Shown: piece by piece, positions 1 through 9,251 of the stretch
Layout: each line of letters starts with the position of its first letter
How positions within the stretch are numbered: the first letter of the stretch is position 1
Assembly: GCA_934130175.1 (NCBI GenBank)
Contig: CAKOXP010000007.1
Coordinates: forward strand, 1 to 64,000
Source: an uncultured Bacilli bacterium
GTDB taxonomy: Bacteria > Bacillota_I > Bacilli_A > RF39 > UBA660
Direction of reading: 5' to 3'
DNA length: 64,000 nt
The notes under the pieces: generated by a model
Database searches by the model: none
Seen by the model: only the letters and a program-made list of their open reading frames with translations
Told to the model about the DNA's origin: nothing
Made by a program: the position numbers and the translations under genes

Positions 1-80
1 AAATAAAAAATAACTCAATCTTACGACCAAGTCATTTATAAAAAATTATGTTTCACATCATTGACTAATATTCACTATCG

Positions 81-110
81 CAAAAAAGACTTATGAATTT
101 TCATAAGTCT
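81..110 (-). terminator. Rho-independent terminator of the secreted Cys-rich protein gene
   Basis: An 11-bp perfect stem (AGACTTATGAA / TTCATAAGTCT, 87-110) with a two-base loop is followed on the minus strand by six T. It starts right after the stop codon at 111-113. Confidence 0.9.
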
Positions 111-3100
111 CTATTGATAATTATGAGTACTATAATTATACCCTTTATTAGCATGTGAATTGTCAAAAGTAGTAAATTTATCAGTTAAATCTTTGCTCAT
201 AGTATAATAATATAATATATCTTGTCCTTCTATAGGTCTATAAGTCCCCCTAAACGATGTATACCCATGTTGTTTAACATATCCTTTTAAAGCTTGAATA
301 TTTTCTTTTGTTAAATAAATATGATATGCCATATTACCACTAAATGAGGCTTCTGAATTGTTTTCAGCAACAGTTTCTAATTTTTCTTTATAATCTGCTG
401 GATTTATTCCATAACTTTTTATTTGTGAATTTGATGATGCAGCAGCTACTTTATCTTGGGCATCACTACTCCAGTTATATGGAATTTCATTTGCCGATTT
501 TTTGTTTCCATTCTTATCAGGAAATAAATTATCTGTTGTAACTATTCTAAACCTAGTATTACAAAACTTAGAACTGTATTCGCTGTTACATGAATCTTTA
601 GGTGTTGGTGTTGGTGTTGAAATTGGAACAGGTATCTCATTATATATTGAATAAAAACAACTGAAATTTATTTTCCAATTATATCTACCAAAACCAGTAT
701 TAGTTTTTCCAAGTGTTGCACTTATATTATACTCAGGTGAAAAATCACTAGGATAAAGTGATGGATTAAATTTATCTCTTTGACCCCAAAGCCAGTATTT
801 TTCATTAACATCTACACTATCATATGGTGTACATAAATAGTTCTTTTTATAAACATAAGTTTCATCATTGATTTCAGAATATACCCTTTTAGCATGTTTA
901 TAATTTATATATGTTCCAGGATAAGTAATAGTAGTCTGATAATGTGGCTCATTTCTCTTATCATAACATAAACCTAGTATACCAGTTCCGGGATCATTTT
1001 TACCTTCTGCAACAAACATATCAGTATTTCCATCACCATCAGCATCCAATCCATTTTTTCCAATTGTCTCACCTAACGTAGTTGTTCCAGATTGTGTTGG
1101 ATTTTCTGAATTATTATTCTCACGTTTTACGTTTATTTTCATTTCAAAAGTTGTTGTTTTTTCTTCAGTATCACAAGATGATGAAGCAACACACCTACTC
1201 AATGCATCTGATATTTCATTTAAATCATTTTTTAAGTCTTTGGAATATTCAGATGAAGTTAGGGCATCACTGCTACTACAACCTGTAAATGAGCAAGTCT
1301 GACTACATTTATATCTGCTACTATACTGTCTTCTAAAACCTTCAGCATCTATGTTGTATTTTCTCCATAGTCCGCTTGGAGATAATGGAACAACCATTGA
1401 AATTAACAATGTTTTAGTTTCTTCTGCTGACCTAGTATAAAAAGGAGCAGAACGTGCAATTTGCATTGGAATATTTGTTGTTGATTCTGTTCCTGCTCCA
1501 GCATCTGAAACAGAATTATCTGGTTCCCATTTTGTACCATTACTATTATAATTCCCATGTGGATTTAAAGTTTTTGCTTGGAAAAAGTAATCTGCACATG
1601 TATCTAAAGCAGTTGAATTTCCGTTATGTACATATTTTATAATATGTTCTGTATTACAGCTAGGATTATTATCCTCAGCTGCATATCCTTTTAAGTATTC
1701 TTCAGAATAATTATCATCAGAGGCTAAATATCTTATAATTGGGGCATTAGAATTAGTATAACTCATAGAGTTTACTTTATTATTTGAATTATTTCCGTTA
1801 GTTTTAACTTTTTTCTTATTACCATAAACTTTCTTGTAACAGGAATTGATACATTTTTGAGAATAGTTTCCATCATCACATTCTTTAATACAAGAGTCAA
1901 ATTCTTCATTTGGTCCTGGTTGAGTATGACCAGTTGAGTTCTCACATATTGGAGATGGTGAACAAGCATTTGGAACATTAACCTTACTCAAATCAAAATC
2001 ATCTTTAACTCCACATTCTGTTTTACTTTTTACAGTTACTTTGTAAGAAAAACATAACCCTGCTTTTAATAGTGCCGGTGGATTATACTTCACAGTTAGA
2101 TGTTCATAGCATTGTGTTGTACAAACAGGAACTTTACCAGTAGAAAGATTAGCATATACTTTATCTTCTTTTGTCTTATATAAATATTCTTCTTCCTTAT
2201 CAGTACTTGCTGTTTTATCACAAGTTAAATTTCTAGATACACCACTAGGGTCATTTGAAATATGACTCTTACCATATGTTTCAGCAATATATTTCTCCAA
2301 TCTATATATTTCTTGTTGTACATCACTTAATTTTTTATAGTTTCCAGCCTCTAATTGTTTTCTATAGTAAAATACTTTTAATAAATTATTTGAAATATTT
2401 TTAATTTGAGATGATTTTAAATTAAAAGGAACATATGTACTCTCACAATAATTTAGCATTTTAGTATAATAATTAGTTCTATAATCATTCAATACTGATT
2501 CAATATTCTCATAGTTTTCACTTGTAATACTAAATTTCTTTACATCATCACCACTAATACCAGTATAAACTCCATTATAGGCATTTTTACATGCTTCACC
2601 ATAATCAGAAGTTCTATGTCTTAAATTAATAACTAAACCTGATTCTTTAGGATTTTGAACAAATAAAGCTGCTCCGTTACCTTTTAGTTTAACTTCTTCA
2701 ATTGTTTGTGGATCATCATCTGTATTAAATCTACCCCTAGGGCAAGTAACATCCACTACTACATCATTACCATTAGCATCTTTTGTAGTAGCAGTAATTT
2801 TTACCCATTTACAGTTCTTACCATTCTTGTTACAATCTTTCTTCTTTGCAACTTTTTGTTGATATTCCCATTTTGTACATTCACCTTTATCATTCTTCTC
2901 ACTGCATTCTTTTTTATCTAATGATAGAACTACAATTAATGCTTCTTTACCAGCACCTAAACTCCAACTGTATGAATTACTAAATGTTTTAACGTGTTTT
3001 TTGACATCAGTCGATTCTTCATCTTCATCAGATGTAGAACGATCTCCTTTTGCATCAGCATTTTCACCTATTTTTTCAAGATCTCCATAATCTGCATAAT

Positions 3101-3353
3101 ATATATACGCTTTGCATCTTCCCTTACAACTCATTGTTATAGTTCTTGGACTAACAGAATCAGTATTTATTGTTGTAGCTCTTGAATACGCACTCGCACT
3201 TATTGATATATTTAAATAATTTTGACAATCGGATTCGTGATTTACTGGAAAACTTTCTGATCCACTATTTACCTCAGCAAAAACTACCTTTGGAGATAAA
3301 AACAGTATTAAAAATGACATTATAAATATTTTTTTTAGCTTCTTTTCGTTCAT
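111..3353 (-). CDS. Large secreted cysteine-rich protein, function unknown
   Basis: The product has 1080 residues. Residues 1-26 are a classical signal peptide (basic start, hydrophobic core, VFA cleavage site). The mature part has no further membrane segment, no LPXTG signal and no wall-binding repeats, so it is either released or held by a partner. It carries about 33 cysteines in scattered pairs such as CxxxC and CxxxxC, which is unusual for a Gram-positive secreted protein and suggests disulfides or metal binding. A short Thr-Pro run lies near residue 920. I recognise no family. The start is ATG with AGGAGGT seven bases upstream. The gene lies 19 bases downstream of the Ig-like protein gene, is probably co-transcribed with it, and ends at a strong terminator. 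The two products may work together at the surface, but this is inferred only from adjacency. Confidence 0.85.
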   Translation of the reverse strand: MNEKKLKKIFIMSFLILFLSPKVVFAEVNSGSESFPVNHESDCQNYLNISISASAYSRATTINTDSVSPRTITMSCKGRCKAYIYYADYGDLEKIGENADAKGDRSTSDEDEESTDVKKHVKTFSNSYSWSLGAGKEALIVVLSLDKKECSEKNDKGECTKWEYQQKVAKKKDCNKNGKNCKWVKITATTKDANGNDVVVDVTCPRGRFNTDDDPQTIEEVKLKGNGAALFVQNPKESGLVINLRHRTSDYGEACKNAYNGVYTGISGDDVKKFSITSENYENIESVLNDYRTNYYTKMLNYCESTYVPFNLKSSQIKNISNNLLKVFYYRKQLEAGNYKKLSDVQQEIYRLEKYIAETYGKSHISNDPSGVSRNLTCDKTASTDKEEEYLYKTKEDKVYANLSTGKVPVCTTQCYEHLTVKYNPPALLKAGLCFSYKVTVKSKTECGVKDDFDLSKVNVPNACSPSPICENSTGHTQPGPNEEFDSCIKECDDGNYSQKCINSCYKKVYGNKKKVKTNGNNSNNKVNSMSYTNSNAPIIRYLASDDNYSEEYLKGYAAEDNNPSCNTEHIIKYVHNGNSTALDTCADYFFQAKTLNPHGNYNSNGTKWEPDNSVSDAGAGTESTTNIPMQIARSAPFYTRSAEETKTLLISMVVPLSPSGLWRKYNIDAEGFRRQYSSRYKCSQTCSFTGCSSSDALTSSEYSKDLKNDLNEISDALSRCVASSSCDTEEKTTTFEMKINVKRENNNSENPTQSGTTTLGETIGKNGLDADGDGNTDMFVAEGKNDPGTGILGLCYDKRNEPHYQTTITYPGTYINYKHAKRVYSEINDETYVYKKNYLCTPYDSVDVNEKYWLWGQRDKFNPSLYPSDFSPEYNISATLGKTNTGFGRYNWKINFSCFYSIYNEIPVPISTPTPTPKDSCNSEYSSKFCNTRFRIVTTDNLFPDKNGNKKSANEIPYNWSSDAQDKVAAASSNSQIKSYGINPADYKEKLETVAENNSEASFSGNMAYHIYLTKENIQALKGYVKQHGYTSFRGTYRPIEGQDILYYYTMSKDLTDKFTTFDNSHANKGYNYSTHNYQ

Positions 3354-3372
3354 TTTTTTACCTCCTACTATG

Positions 3373-5142
3373 TTACTTAGCTATTTCATAAGGATTCTGT
3401 TCTAATCCAGTTCCTTTTTTTATTGTAACATTTTTATTCAAATATACAACCGGTCTAATTCCTTTTATATCACTATAATTATAGTTTCTACACTCAACTC
3501 TTCCTTGGTAATACATATAACAATAATTATCTTTATTGTATTCTTTATACCAATAATCTTCAAAAACGGTTGTACTAAACAAGTCATACATACTTGGTAA
3601 ATTAACTTTTAATTTATTCTTATTCTCAGTCTTTTTACCTTGATATGTTATTTTTCCACTATATTTTCCATAATCTTCAGTTTTATTAACAAGAAGATTA
3701 GTTTTCAAATATTTACTTGTATTATTAAGTAAATTATATAATATATTTCCCGATGAGTTAATAGTTAATTTCATATTACTGTTATCACTATATCTTATAT
3801 AATATACATTTTTATCACTATCTCTTATAACATCATCCATAATAACTTTTGTTGTTTCATCATCTTCTTTTCCTATAACTCTAAATTTGTATCCAGAATA
3901 AACTATATATTCACCAATTTTAGCATTAGATATTTTTTCTCCTACTTTTGTTATTTTATTAGTTCCAGATAAAATATATGGACTTGTAGCACTTCCATTG
4001 CCTGATGATATTTTAGCATTTTTTATGATGTTTAAACTTGGACTAATTAATATATTTGAATTTACATCATCAGTTGAAATAGTATTGTTAGTAATTTTAT
4101 ATACATTATTTTTGTCCTTTAGATTATACAATAATGTTGAGGTTATAATATTAGATTCACTATTTTTAATAGAATTATTATAATCATCTATGGATAACAG
4201 ACCAATAGGTGAGGTTTTATCATATTTTTTACAATCAACATAATTAGTTGCATCTTTAACATTCTCACTACACCATGTACTATCCTGTTTTATATATTTT
4301 TTTACACTAGAACTAAGTTTATTATAAAAATAATCATTTAACCAAGTATCAACCTTATCATAATTAACTGCCGCTAAAGGTTCACTACTGACAATTTTAA
4401 CACTTCCATCTTTATTTATTCCGACTATTTTAAATATAATTCCATCTAACTTAAGATAATTATTATAATAATAACCCTTGTATATATTTTCTTTATTAGT
4501 CTGAGTTTTTACTATATGATTTAATGTTTCTATAACATTTACAATTCTTTCTTTTTTCGTTTCATTATCAAAACTATCTTTAATACTATAAATAACTTTA
4601 TAAGTACCAGTTTTATTTGTATTAACTGTAGAATTATCTATCCTAACTTTATTTATAGAAATATTTCCATCTACATTATCTATAACACTTGAAACACCTA
4701 ATTCTTTGTATTTTTTACCAAGATATATATTAATTTCATCTTTACCATTTAATTTAATTTCAGGGCCAATGTGATCTATTTTTGATTTTAATAATCCACA
4801 TTCTAAATACTGATAATATTCATAAAGCGAACCATTCTTTTTTACCCTAATAAAACTGTTTTCAACACTACATTTTTTATTATTAATCTTTGTTTTGAAA
4901 TCTTCATTCAAATAATCTTTTTCATATAATTGTTTCATACCAACAGTTTTAATTTTATTACCGGTAGGTAAAACATTACTATTAATTTCAAAATATTTAT
5001 GACCTGATTCTAAAAATTGTTTTTCCATTATTTTAAAATCTACGATTGGTTTTATAACAAAAAATACAACTAACAAAACAACAATAATAGATACAATTAT
5101 AATTTTTGATTTTAAACTAATATTCTTAAAATTACTATTCAT
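3373..5142 (-). CDS. Membrane-anchored surface protein with an Ig-like (DUF5011-type) domain
   Basis: The product has 589 residues. Residues 14-34 form one N-terminal membrane anchor with most of the protein outside. Residues about 125-204 look like a bacterial Ig-like HYR/DUF5011 domain: GPEI start, a KELGVSS-DNVDGNIS motif and a YSIKDSFDNE motif. The rest contains segments of the type YKFRVIGKEDDETTKVI and ends with GIRPVVYL followed by GTGLEQNPYEI. A related ending, GVRPAIEV, occurs in the TasA-like protein at 48063-49433, so the two share a C-terminal surface module. The start is ATG with GGAG upstream. It precedes the Cys-rich secreted protein gene and probably shares its mRNA. A surface-display or adhesion role is inferred; no enzyme motif is visible. 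Confidence 0.85.
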   Translation of the reverse strand: MNSNFKNISLKSKIIIVSIIVVLLVVFFVIKPIVDFKIMEKQFLESGHKYFEINSNVLPTGNKIKTVGMKQLYEKDYLNEDFKTKINNKKCSVENSFIRVKKNGSLYEYYQYLECGLLKSKIDHIGPEIKLNGKDEINIYLGKKYKELGVSSVIDNVDGNISINKVRIDNSTVNTNKTGTYKVIYSIKDSFDNETKKERIVNVIETLNHIVKTQTNKENIYKGYYYNNYLKLDGIIFKIVGINKDGSVKIVSSEPLAAVNYDKVDTWLNDYFYNKLSSSVKKYIKQDSTWCSENVKDATNYVDCKKYDKTSPIGLLSIDDYNNSIKNSESNIITSTLLYNLKDKNNVYKITNNTISTDDVNSNILISPSLNIIKNAKISSGNGSATSPYILSGTNKITKVGEKISNAKIGEYIVYSGYKFRVIGKEDDETTKVIMDDVIRDSDKNVYYIRYSDNSNMKLTINSSGNILYNLLNNTSKYLKTNLLVNKTEDYGKYSGKITYQGKKTENKNKLKVNLPSMYDLFSTTVFEDYWYKEYNKDNYCYMYYQGRVECRNYNYSDIKGIRPVVYLNKNVTIKKGTGLEQNPYEIAK

Positions 5143-5184
5143 AACGAAGTCTCCATTCTCATATTAATGATATCATAATTTAGT

Positions 5185-5215
5185 AAAAATAGTAATTATT
5201 TTTTATAATTACTAT
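5185..5215 (-). terminator. Terminator of the five-TM protein gene
   Basis: An 11-bp stem ATAGTAATTAT / ATAATTACTAT (5189-5215) with a five-base loop is followed by TTTT on the minus strand. The stop codon at 5212-5214 lies in the stem. It separates this gene from the two downstream surface-protein genes. Confidence 0.7.
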
Positions 5216-6774
5216 CTTAATTTATAACTATATTTTTTATTCCTAACAGTATATATAAACTCTATAGTCTTAGCACTTTCTATATTGCTAGGAACTTTTA
5301 TGTATAATATTTTACCTAAATAGTCTTTGTTTGCTAAAACACTAGTTGGAATAATTTCTTTAGCAAATCCATCATTATCTGTATAAATTATTTTACCATA
5401 ATTAGTAGTAAACTTTGCTAAATCTGTTCCTTCATAATCTGGTGATGTAAATTCAATATACAAAATCTTATTATTAACTGGAGCAATTACTTCTTTTGCA
5501 GTTATTGAGCATTCATCATTTTGATTACATGTTTCTATATTATAGCTAGCACTATCTCTAAATTCAACGCTTTCAAAAGTAAACTCTTCTTCTGTTTTAT
5601 CTGGATTAATTATTTTTAATTCTTTACCAACTGTAATAGGACTATTTGTAGTTATTTTACTAACATCATTTAAGTTAAGTTTAATTTTTCTAAGATATGA
5701 AATATTTCCTTTATACTCTTGATAATACAAAACAAATTTTTTATAATCTAGCTTCTTATCTACTTTAAATATTAAAGCAAAATTTCTTTTTTCACCATTT
5801 TTCATTTTACCAGTAGGAAAGCTATCACCTATATCAGAAAAATCATCACTGTAAGTATTTCCTTGATAAGTATAGTTACTAGAACCATTTACAATATGAA
5901 AGTCATTTCCATCAAATTTACGACTTATCCCATTATTAATCACTGTTATATTTAAAATTACGAAAGCACTATTTTTTTCTAAAATATTTCCTTTCTTATC
6001 CTTATCAGTATAAAAACTTTCATTTATCATCATAGAGTAATTATTAACATTGAAAAATTTATCTTCTTTAATAGTTTTGTGACTAACTCCAAAATAATAG
6101 TAGGTTTTATATACTGTTATAGCGATAAAAATTCCTACTATAACATTACAGATAAATTTATGTTCCTGATAAACATAATTTAAATTTCTTATAACCATCT
6201 TAATATTTCTTTTAATAGCATGTTTATCAAAATTAATACTAATTTCAAATTCTTCACGATCATCTTGATCTAATTCTAAAAATTCCTCATCAGCACCAAA
6301 ATTAAAATTCTTTAAATCTAGTCCAATAACCCTGATTATTAATATTAAGAAGACTACATATTGAGGAACTGTCGCTATAGATAAAAAATTATCTAGGGCT
6401 CTAATTGTTGTTGTTGCAAAAGAACCATCATAGTTATTATAGAAATTACCTAGATAAAAATAAATTATTAACAAGACAATATACTCTATTACTGGTATTA
6501 AATATAATTTCCAAGGCTTATCTTTTCTTTTTAAAACTATCATAATACTTAGAAAACCAATTATTGTTATAATAACAGCTAAGTATAATATAATACTTAA
6601 ATATTTAGAAATTGGTTCAAAGTATGGATCATAACTTAAATAAGTAATAAAATCTTTATTAAATGTACTTAATTGAAGTGTTCTTGAATATATAAATCCA
6701 CATAAAATAATTAAAATAAAATGAATTCTTCTAAAGTTTTTAATGAAAAAAGCATATGGTTTTCGAAATACCAT
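5212..6774 (-). CDS. Five-TM membrane protein with a large extracytoplasmic C-terminal domain, unknown function
   Basis: The product has 520 residues. Membrane segments are visible at about 17-34, 58-80, 89-108, 134-152 and 206-226. An acidic, presumably cytosolic loop (about 155-185) lies before the last one. Residues 240-520 are hydrophilic and beta-rich, with one Cys pair (ETCNQNDEC); the stretch around FVILNITVINNG resembles the ligand-type beta-sandwich of DUF4352 proteins, which is tentative. No catalytic motif was seen. The start is ATG with GGAGTGG upstream. It is a single-gene unit with its own terminator. It may be a sensor or scaffold for the neighbouring surface proteins, but only its location suggests this. 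Confidence 0.8.
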   Translation of the reverse strand: MVFRKPYAFFIKNFRRIHFILIILCGFIYSRTLQLSTFNKDFITYLSYDPYFEPISKYLSIILYLAVIITIIGFLSIMIVLKRKDKPWKLYLIPVIEYIVLLIIYFYLGNFYNNYDGSFATTTIRALDNFLSIATVPQYVVFLILIIRVIGLDLKNFNFGADEEFLELDQDDREEFEISINFDKHAIKRNIKMVIRNLNYVYQEHKFICNVIVGIFIAITVYKTYYYFGVSHKTIKEDKFFNVNNYSMMINESFYTDKDKKGNILEKNSAFVILNITVINNGISRKFDGNDFHIVNGSSNYTYQGNTYSDDFSDIGDSFPTGKMKNGEKRNFALIFKVDKKLDYKKFVLYYQEYKGNISYLRKIKLNLNDVSKITTNSPITVGKELKIINPDKTEEEFTFESVEFRDSASYNIETCNQNDECSITAKEVIAPVNNKILYIEFTSPDYEGTDLAKFTTNYGKIIYTDNDGFAKEIIPTSVLANKDYLGKILYIKVPSNIESAKTIEFIYTVRNKKYSYKLR

Positions 6775-6813
6775 GAAACCACTCCTATTCTATCTATTAT
6801 TATAGCTTATAGA

Positions 6814-6845
6814 CAAAAAAAATAAAAGACATTTCATCTTTTATT
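6814..6845 (-). terminator. Terminator of the 415-residue cytosolic protein gene
   Basis: The stem AATAAAAGA / TCTTTTATT (6821-6845) is followed by a run of T on the minus strand. It overlaps the stop codon at 6841-6843. Confidence 0.7.
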
Positions 6846-8088
6846 TTTTAGAATTATTTTCTTTAGCCATAATAGATACTTTTTGACTTAATTTGTTCAT
6901 TTCTTCAAGTACTTGATTTAAATTTGCTTCATTTTCGACCTTAATACTATTTATAGAATTCTTAAAAACATTCTTAGTAGAATTACTCTCACTTAATATA
7001 ACTAAACCTAGTCTTTTTAAATTTGCATCAGTTGTTGGTATATCATAGGCAATAGTAATTTCATGAAGAACATCTTGATAAACCCTATCTATTTGATTAA
7101 GTTCTATCTCATATGGTTTTATATTTTTATATCTTTTTTCCTCATAAAACTCATTATCAATGGCATCATAATCTTTAGCTTTTAAAGTATCTGACAACTT
7201 ATCTGCTTCTTCATCTAAAATTTTACCTAATCTTTCATTAATATTTGTATCAACAATTATTTCAAGTAAATCCTGTTGAGATTTATATTCCTCTGGTAAT
7301 GATCTAAAGATTATATTTACTATTGAAGAAGAACATACGCTTAATTCCACACGTGATTTTTCTTTATTTTTATAAATACTTTCTTCTAAAAGTGAATCTA
7401 TCGCTTTTTTTGAATTCGTTACTATCGCTCTTTCTATTTTAGCAAGGGAACTAGTTTTATCCCCTCTTAGTTTTTGCTTATCCATTTCTTTTTCAATACT
7501 GTTGATTGAAAAATCTTTATTTGAAGCTAAATATTGTTCAATAGCTGAAGCTACATCACTTTGATAGATTTGATAATAATGAGTTGCTATTTTCATTAAT
7601 TCTTCTGCCTCATCCTTAGAAACATTTGCAATATTAAGAATTTTTTTAATAGATTTAGCAAAAAGTCCTTTTAGATTTGCTTGATTAATATTTCCATCTT
7701 CTTTTGGAATTTCATCAATATCTTTCTTTATATTTTCTTTTTTCTCATTAATTTTCTTAATTATATTATCTAAATATATTACTTTAGTTCTCTTATCTTT
7801 TAAAGTATTAAAAATTAAGTCTACAGTATTCATGTTTTTTAAATAAAATTCAGATTCATTTCTATCAAAATATGAAAATAAATCATCAATTAATTTTATA
7901 GCCTCATCAGTAAAATCCAACTTAAAATATTTATTAATTTTTTCCTCATCTACATTATATCTTTCTGAAATTTTTCCTGCAAAAAGTCTTTGTAATCTTA
8001 AGGTTTGTTCTGTTACTATTTTTTTAGAAATAAGATTACTTTCTTTTATTTTTTCTTCTGTTAATTCTTTTAATGTTATTTGTTCCAT
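6841..8088 (-). CDS. Cytosolic alpha-helical protein, unknown function
   Basis: The product has 415 residues, is rich in Lys, Glu, Asn and Ile, and has no signal peptide or membrane segment. It reads as almost entirely helical, with coiled-coil-like stretches near residues 100-130 and 385-410. I found no recognisable enzyme or DNA-binding motif. The start is ATG with AAGGTGATGA upstream. It is the gene next to the five-TM protein gene but is separated from it by a terminator, and it is transcribed away from trmL without overlap. Length and codon pattern match the neighbouring genes, so it is a real gene, probably restricted to this lineage. Confidence 0.8.
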   Translation of the reverse strand: MEQITLKELTEEKIKESNLISKKIVTEQTLRLQRLFAGKISERYNVDEEKINKYFKLDFTDEAIKLIDDLFSYFDRNESEFYLKNMNTVDLIFNTLKDKRTKVIYLDNIIKKINEKKENIKKDIDEIPKEDGNINQANLKGLFAKSIKKILNIANVSKDEAEELMKIATHYYQIYQSDVASAIEQYLASNKDFSINSIEKEMDKQKLRGDKTSSLAKIERAIVTNSKKAIDSLLEESIYKNKEKSRVELSVCSSSIVNIIFRSLPEEYKSQQDLLEIIVDTNINERLGKILDEEADKLSDTLKAKDYDAIDNEFYEEKRYKNIKPYEIELNQIDRVYQDVLHEITIAYDIPTTDANLKRLGLVILSESNSTKNVFKNSINSIKVENEANLNQVLEEMNKLSQKVSIMAKENNSKK

Positions 8089-8145
8089 TTCATCACCTTC
8101 TCTTGATACAAGTGATAATCTTAGTTATCAGTGTATATTCAATAG

Positions 8146-8655
8146 TTATTTTTCTAAATAATCTGCTCCTTTATGTGGTTCATATTTAAGTAAATCATTA
8201 TAATTTTGCTGTCTTAAAACCTCATATATAACAATAGCACAACTATTAGAAAGATTGAGTGCTCGTACATTTTCTGACATAGGAATTCTCATACAATGAT
8301 CTAAGTCATTTTTTAATATTTCTTTTGGAATACCAGTTGATTCTTTACCAAAGATAAAATATAATTCTTCATTATCTTTATTTTCATAGTTAAAACTAGT
8401 ATGTGGTTTCTTACCATATCTTGTAAAGTAATAGTAAATTCCTTTGTTTTTACTTTTGAAGTCATCAAAGTTTTCATATATTTGGTAATTAAGTTTATCA
8501 ATATAATTAACACCACTTCTTTTTAAATGTTTATCATCAATAACAAATCCAAGTGGTTTTATAAGATGTAATTTAGTATTAGTCGCAACACAAGTTCTCA
8601 TAATATTACCAGTATTTTGAGGTATTTCTGGTTCATATAAAACAATATTATTCAT
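8146..8655 (-). CDS. trmL: tRNA (cytidine/uridine(34)-2'-O)-methyltransferase TrmL
   Basis: The product has 169 residues, the normal length for TrmL/CspR SPOUT methyltransferases. These 2'-O-methylate the wobble base of certain leucine tRNAs using S-adenosylmethionine. The SPOUT motifs are all present: NTGNIMRTC near the start (motif 1), LYFIFGKESTGIP (motif 2) and IPMSENVRALNLSNS (motif 3), which form the trefoil-knot cofactor site. It follows the thioredoxin-like gene by two bases and is probably expressed from the U32 operon. The ribosome binding site lies inside the end of the upstream gene and is weak, which suggests translational coupling. Confidence 0.95.
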   Translation of the reverse strand: MNNIVLYEPEIPQNTGNIMRTCVATNTKLHLIKPLGFVIDDKHLKRSGVNYIDKLNYQIYENFDDFKSKNKGIYYYFTRYGKKPHTSFNYENKDNEELYFIFGKESTGIPKEILKNDLDHCMRIPMSENVRALNLSNSCAIVIYEVLRQQNYNDLLKYEPHKGADYLEK

Positions 8656-8657
8656 GA

Positions 8658-9185
8658 TTAATAAGTAGTTCCTATTTTATTATTCTTAATAAATTTCTTA
8701 ACATCAGAAATTGTTAATTCTTCATCTTTACTTGATTGCAACATATCTACTACTTTTCCATCTTCAAAATATATTAAAGCAGGATATTTCTTTAATCCTA
8801 TTTTTCTATATGGATGATTTATATTAAATCTATTAATAAATTCTTCTTTGTTTTCTTCTTCTAAATTAACATAAGTTATATATTCTTTTAATGAAGATTG
8901 TTCAACTAGTTTTTTAAATTTTTTCTCAAAGTTTCTACATGTTATATCGGATGCTGTACAAACATAAATTGTAGTCGTTGGAGTTTCTTGAATATAATGT
9001 TCCATTTCTTCTTCTGTTACTTCTGGAAGAGTATCTCTAATAACTGGAATACTATTCTGATAAGTTGAATAAGCATCATACCATTTATACAAATAATAAG
9101 CAAGTAAGAATGTTGTTAAAAATATAATTACTAAAAATACATAGTTTTTAGCTGGTACCTTTCTTAATGATTCAGTTTTTGTCAT
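8658..9185 (-). CDS. Membrane-anchored thioredoxin-fold protein
   Basis: The product has 175 residues from the ATG at 9185, which has GGGAG eight bases upstream. A longer frame using TTG at 9242 lacks a binding site and would run through a candidate extended -10 sequence (TGATAAAAT), so I reject it. Residues about 14-32 form one membrane anchor. The rest is a thioredoxin-like fold: a TTIYVCTASDITC strand-turn with two cysteines six residues apart instead of CxxC, and the cis-proline region KKYPALIYFEDGKVV. The missing CxxC argues against a standard disulfide reductase; it may be a structural or bacteriocin-type thioredoxin fold. It sits between the U32 and trmL genes. Confidence 0.8.
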   Translation of the reverse strand: MTKTESLRKVPAKNYVFLVIIFLTTFLLAYYLYKWYDAYSTYQNSIPVIRDTLPEVTEEEMEHYIQETPTTTIYVCTASDITCRNFEKKFKKLVEQSSLKEYITYVNLEEENKEEFINRFNINHPYRKIGLKKYPALIYFEDGKVVDMLQSSKDEELTISDVKKFIKNNKIGTTY

Positions 9186-9251
9186 AAAATCACTCTCCCT
9201 ATCTAAATTTATTTTATCACATTTTTGACAATTTAGAAACAATTCTAAAAT

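Noticed and set aside
344..3185. Several plus-strand open frames of 60-70 codons opposite the Cys-rich protein gene
   Set aside because: They lie wholly within a long minus-strand gene, have no ribosome binding sites, and their hydrophobic composition is what the complement of an AT-rich gene gives.
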